32,548 nt of DNA from Chara braunii (lineage: Eukaryota; Streptophyta; Charophyceae; Charales; Characeae): NCBI GenBank assembly GCA_003427395.1, contig BFEA01000045.1, forward strand, positions 2,559,513 through 2,592,060. Reading direction: 5' to 3'. The notes beneath the pieces were generated by a model that was given only the letters and a program-made list of their open reading frames with translations, was not told the DNA's origin and did not search any database. This document shows, one piece after another, positions 29,298 to 32,548 of the stretch (positions are counted from its first letter, which is position 1; every line of letters begins with the position of its first letter). The translations under genes were made by a program, and so were the position numbers.

Positions 29298-30206
29298 GGG
29301 CACCAGCGTTCACAAGCAGCCGTGGTTGAGGCTGCTGCTTGAGAACCTGGTACAGTGGGAAAACAATACGCGGGCCGAAATCTTATGGCAGGTGCGGTTT
29401 TGATTAGCGACCGGACTTAGGGAATAGTTCTTCCTGTCCTACTGCGAGGTATTTTTTTGTGGTAGTAACTCTTCTCTGTAGGCAGTTGCTCCCGTGGAAA
29501 ATAGAAACAGAATTTTGGTCAAACGCGTAAATTATTACTAGCAAGTAGTAGCAGATGCGTTTTTGAATAGAGAGTCGATTAGAGACCGAATTTACGAAAT
29601 ATTGCAAGTTTGTAATTTTGTAAATAGGAAGGGCTATCGGACTACCGGCGTAGAAATTATATTTATAGGCTACCGAATTTTGTTCTTCTGGAATACTTGG
29701 CATTAGATTAGTTGGCATGCCACAGTAGCCCCTCTGCCAGTTAAGCAGCCCAGTCACGATACTACCGGACTGTACCCGCGCGGATCCAGAATAAGCAGGA
29801 AAACATACTGTGTGTCGGAATTTTTCAAGTGGAGACTACGATCCACACTGCACGAACTGGTCCAACGAGAAATTAGAGTCTAGGAAAGAGAGGCTCGACA
29901 GAGGGAAGTGAACGTTGGAGAGACTCTGCAGAAAAAATGCCCGTTGGGGATGTGGGTTACCGTGCTGGCTAGGTTTACAACTTCGTACACAGTATATACG
30001 AGGGCAAGTCCGCATCAGCCCTCTATACTCAGTAGGATGGGAGGACTGTCGGTGGGCCGCAAGGCAGGGTCATGTAGAAAGCCCCCTGAGGATGATCGGA
30101 GCGCAACCGATCGAAACGCATCGGGGAATGTGCGCATAAGCTGAGATTAGTATGCGCGGCTATGCATTGAAGAGCTTTCGAAGCATGTACGAAAGGCAGT
30201 TGGCCC
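29271..30206 (+). repeat. Terminal repeat B of the 2.8-kb element
   Basis: Same start and end sequences as repeat A; 936 bp. It is followed by CTTTC and the resumed pyrimidine tract. Confidence 0.9.
30078..30130 (+). ncRNA. Hammerhead-ribozyme-like motif in repeat B
   Basis: Same layout as in repeat A: CTGAGGA (30086-30092), stem II GATCGG/CCGATC, GAAA (30113-30116), then ACGCATC. Here stem I is perfect (CCCC with GGGG at 30123-30126) but stem III has one G-to-A change. Each copy thus differs from the apparent ancestor (GCGTCGGGG) at one CpG, as expected from methylation decay of an originally intact motif. Confidence 0.55.
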
Positions 30207-30290
30207 CTTTCTTCTTCTTTTTTTATTCTTCTTCTTCTTCTTCTTCTTCTTCTTCTTCTTCTTCTTCTTCTTGTTCTTCCTCATTTGCCT
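30207..30290. repeat. (TTC)n tract
   Basis: Continues the pyrimidine tract broken at 27389. Its first five bases CTTTC equal 27385-27389. Confidence 0.95.
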
Positions 30291-30339
30291 CCTCTAGTTT
30301 GTCTTTCTCTTCCCCACGCGCCCCCCCCCTTCATCTTCG

Positions 30340-30957
30340 TTGTCCATATTGGGACATCCGCAGGCTCGTTCATTCTCTCCTCCTCCCAGTCCTTCCTCTC
30401 GACGTCGTGTTGATGCTAATCTGCGGGGTTCTTTGTCTTACCCACAGCCTGCTCTGCCAGGTCGACGGCGTTCGTCATTTACGGGCCGACCCCACCAGAT
30501 CAGATCTGGCTTTCCAGTGGTGACCGATTCGGCTCTGCAGGCAGACGTACCAAATGCTTGTGGCTTGACAGCCACAAATGTCTGCCTACAGACTTATCAG
30601 CGTCAATGTTATACTGCATCCCATTTTGTTACCATTGCTTATCAGCTTGAACTGTAGAAAATCAGTTGTTGTATGACCATAATGGTCCACCTCCTGAGGG
30701 TAGTAACTATACTATCTCAGGAGGCTTTACTGTAGATGTCTTACAGTTAGCCTTCTTATGCATCATGCGACACCAGGCCATGACCTTAATGACCATCCTC
30801 ATATTTCTGCCTGCATTTTGCACAGACCCGGGCATTATGTGGCACTGCAGCTGCCCAGTGGGAACTGTGGGATGGTGGGACGATGATTCAGCCTATTTTC
30901 AACATAAATGAATTTTTGCATGCATTGCCGAATCATACTTTACGCTGGATTATTGAC
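30340..30957 (+). pseudogene. Josephin-like cysteine peptidase domain, degraded
   Basis: A basic lead (SRRRVDANLRGS, LPGRRRSSFTGRPHQ) is followed by NACGLTATNVCLQ (Cys codon 30559-30561). This has the C-x5-N-x2-L-Q register of Josephin domains, and then YTASHFVTIAYQLE, which aligns with the helix after it. After a TAG and a frame change come GGFTVDVLQLA and, in a third frame, CILHRPGHYVALQLPSG with the candidate catalytic His (30833-30835). In a fourth frame come ELWDGG and a helical end (NEFLHALPNHTLRWIIDRL). Josephin proteins cleave ubiquitin chains. The oxyanion Gln spacing is not standard, so another papain-like family is possible. Confidence 0.45.
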
Positions 30958-31093
30958 CGGCTCTCGTGTGACATCTGTCGGGACTGGGACGCGGTGCGCC
31001 TTGGCTCTGGAATTCATCATCTATGCCCTTGCGGCCGCTGCCGTCTGTGCCGAAGGGTGTCCAACATTTCCTCATTGTACACATCCCTATCAC
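30958..31093 (+). pseudogene. RING-like cysteine cluster after the Josephin-like domain
   Basis: In frame with the end of the preceding domain it reads CDICRDWDAVRLGSGIHHLC then CPCGRC, a C-x2-C ... H-x-L-C ... C pattern. After a frame change it reads VCAEGCPTFPHCTHPYH. The latter is the same peptide that begins the antisense fragment at 7463-7763, where it continues into a full RING (CIRCPFC ... CPICQ). Here the sequence breaks off at 31093. The ancestral protein probably had two zinc modules. It fits an E3-ligase-like tail, but the fold is unproven. Confidence 0.45.
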
Positions 31094-31226
31094 GGTTTAC
31101 CGGGCAGCTCTGTTTGACGATATTCATCGTCACAAAGATATCAGAGCGCAAAAGCGATAAAAACAAAACAGAAGGAAACAAGAAAGATATCAATTCATTT
31201 TTTATCTTCTTACTTACAACTCCCCC

Positions 31227-31269
31227 TGTTCAGAACCTCTGGCGTACAAGGCCGCCCACGTATATATAT
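31227..31269 (+). repeat. 43-bp dispersed motif, copy 2 (diverged)
   Basis: TGTTCAGAACCTCTGGCGTAC and CCCACGT match copies 1 and 3 with about ten differences. It lies 120 bp before copy 3. Confidence 0.55.
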
Positions 31270-31346
31270 TGTCACACTGTGAATCGGAGCGCAAAGGCCG
31301 AAAAAGACAAAACAAGAAAAGGAAAAGAAGGAAGGAAAGCCCCACC

Positions 31347-31389
31347 TGTTCATCACCTCTTACGTGCAAGGCCAGCCACGTGGATGACA
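31347..31389 (+). repeat. 43-bp dispersed motif, copy 3
   Basis: 40/43 identical to 6986-7028. It contains the palindrome CCACGTGG. Confidence 0.8.
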
Positions 31390-31506
31390 GGAGAACTGCC
31401 CGGTAAACCGTGGGCAGAGAGGGAGAAGAGGACAAAGCGAGGGTCTGTGACATAAAAAAGTATATAAGTGAATCCAAAGGAGATGTAGGCTTGCGATATG
31501 CCCCTT

Positions 31507-31940
31507 GATTTGTCCCGACGACGATGATCACGATGGTGATAGCGGTGGTGAACACGATGACTATCTCCGCGATGATCATCTAACGATTTCCCCCAATCCC
31601 GATGCTCATCCTTATGGTTGTCCCGATCCCCCATCACTCACTGCTGATGATTATCCTGACGATTATCCCGATGATGATCCCGATGTCTCGGTCCCGATAA
31701 TCAGCATCCTGATGATTATCCCGATGACGATCCCGATCCTAACCTCGATTATCATCCTGATGATTATCCGACTCTCACGACTGATCCCTATACTTATCGG
31801 GATGATGTTCCCGCCAATTCTCCCGTAGATTTTCCCGCAGAGTTTCCGCCAATTCTCCCGGCGATTCTCCCGCCAATTCTCCCGCCGATTATCCCGCCCA
31901 TTACACGGCCGATTATCCCGCCAACTATTCCAATGATAAT
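31507..31940. repeat. Short-unit repeat region (GATGATTATCCC and CCAATTCTCCCG types)
   Basis: Imperfect 9-12-bp units built on GATTATCCCGAT change at about 31800 to units built on CCAATTCTCCCGCC. One interrupted plus-strand frame reads Asp/Tyr/Pro-rich (DDYPDDYPDDDPD, then LDYHPDDYPTLTTDPYTYRD) and then Pro/Ile-rich (PPILPAILPPILPPIIPP). It may be a decayed repetitive protein or a plain minisatellite. Confidence 0.75.
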
Positions 31941-32484
31941 GCTGATGTAACAGGTGCCGATGGAGGTTGAATTCGACTGCAATTGGGTTCAGATTCACTC
32001 GAGCAAGACCTACAGTAGTTTGAAAACATGCTATGAGCACGGTAGTTCAGCAGCTACAATTGAGATGTGGAGGGTAACGGTCAGTCTGCGGCTGCTGCTA
32101 TCCCAACCCCTCCTACCTTCTTTTCCCCAACACAATGGACCCCCATCATGACTGTATCGGACCCAAAATGTAGCTTGTATACATTCACGGTAAGGGGACA
32201 TTGTGCTCGGGGAAAGACGGTAGTGGGGCATGGCCCCGGGCGGGAGGGAGAGATGGAGGAGAGATAAGGGTGGAAGCCGGGGGGGGGGGGGGGGGAGGGA
32301 CGCGGGAGAGTACAGGCTCGCAAAGCAGATCAGTAACGACAGATCTGCGAGAGAATTGTGACAGATCTGCACCACCGGTCATGATTATATTTTTGATCTT
32401 TGATTTTTTTCGCTATTTACTTGTCTTGCACTACTTCATCCATTATCCTCATGCATTATTTACATTTAGTCTTTTTCCGAGTAG
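31941..32484. other. Unassigned right flank
   Basis: No gene recognised. Contains a G17 run at 32279-32295. Short open frames on both strands have no recognisable motif. Confidence 0.5.

Positions 32485-32548
<64 letters not shown>
32485..32548. repeat. (CT)n microsatellite at right edge
   Basis: About 32 CT units run to the last base of the window. Confidence 0.98.

Larger units (their letters stand above)
27390..30206 (+). mobile_element. 2.8-kb non-autonomous element with long direct terminal repeats
   Basis: Direct repeats of 968 and 936 bp (27390-28357 and 29271-30206) flank 913 bp with a CCHC ORF. Both outer sides continue the same pyrimidine tract, and CTTTC borders both ends. The repeats begin CTTCAATACCC and end GTTGGCCC, not TG...CA, and I find no tRNA primer site, so this is not a normal LTR element. 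The hammerhead-like motif in each repeat points to a retrozyme or a Penelope-like (pLTR) element. It has no RT or integrase and would depend on another element. Confidence 0.6.
31091..31412. mobile_element. Candidate MITE with 17-bp terminal inverted repeats
   Basis: CACGGTTTACCGGGCAG (31091-31107) is perfectly inverted at 31396-31412; with one mismatch the repeats extend to 21 bp. The 322-bp interval has no gene and contains two copies of the 43-bp motif. The RING-like homology ends exactly at the left terminus. No clear target duplication is visible, so insertion is not proven. Confidence 0.5.

Noticed and set aside
30559-30841. Ubiquitin-specific protease (C19) or Ulp1-type (C48) assignment of the peptidase-like region
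   Set aside because: C19 has C-x2-N after the Cys and C48 has His before Cys. Here the order Cys then His and the C-x5-N-x2-L-Q spacing fit Josephin better, though an unnamed relative remains possible.

Overview
The window is repeat-rich nuclear DNA from a eukaryote. I see no cellular housekeeping gene, rRNA, tRNA gene or bacterial-type operon. The evidence is Ty3/Gypsy retrotransposons primed by initiator-methionine tRNA, a chromovirus-type integrase C-terminus, long microsatellites at both ends, two satellite arrays and scattered N bases of a draft assembly. The gag protein style reminds me of charophyte green algae such as Chara. That is an inference from memory and was not checked.

Layout. 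(1) 1-6.85 kb: an old Ty3/Gypsy element on the minus strand (RNase H/integrase, RT, protease, gag, leader, PBS, 5' LTR), broken by frameshifts and one in-frame stop. Its integrase is cut off next to the (CA)n at the left edge. (2) 7.46-7.76 kb: an antisense cysteine-rich RING-like coding fragment. It abuts a plus-strand reverse transcriptase of Penelope-like (PLE) type at 7764/7765. (3) 7882-26555: one 18.7-kb Ty3/Gypsy element on the plus strand, inserted into that RT. It has 945/895-bp LTRs, PBS, PPT and a 4-bp TATG target duplication. Removing the element and one TATG restores the RT reading frame between the GIPMGTN motif and the FIDD catalytic motif. Its gag and pol are separated by 9.7 kb of non-coding DNA. 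That stretch holds hairpin-bearing repeats, a CTT tract, a 91-bp satellite, a 90-bp satellite, (CT)n and poly(A).

(4) 26.56-27.39 kb: the rest of the PLE-like RT and a pyrimidine-rich tract. (5) 27390-30206: a second nested insertion of 2.8 kb. It has about 0.95-kb direct terminal repeats, a CCHC zinc-knuckle ORF and a possible CTTTC target duplication. Each terminal repeat has a TATA-like box and a hammerhead-ribozyme-like motif. (6) 30.21-31.09 kb: the pyrimidine tract resumes and leads into a decayed Josephin-like (deubiquitinase-type) cysteine peptidase domain, then a RING-like cysteine cluster. (7) 31.09-31.41 kb: a candidate MITE. (8) 31.5-31.94 kb: a short-unit Asp/Tyr/Pro-coding repeat, then unassigned DNA and (CT)n to the right edge.

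The most interesting possibility comes from removing the two nested insertions. The plus strand then reads PLE-type RT, Pro/Ser-rich low-complexity linker, Josephin-like peptidase, RING-like zinc cluster over about 1.8 kb. A second RING half lies inverted just upstream. This may be a retroelement that carries ubiquitin-pathway domains. Every coding region here is degraded, so nothing in the window looks like an active gene.
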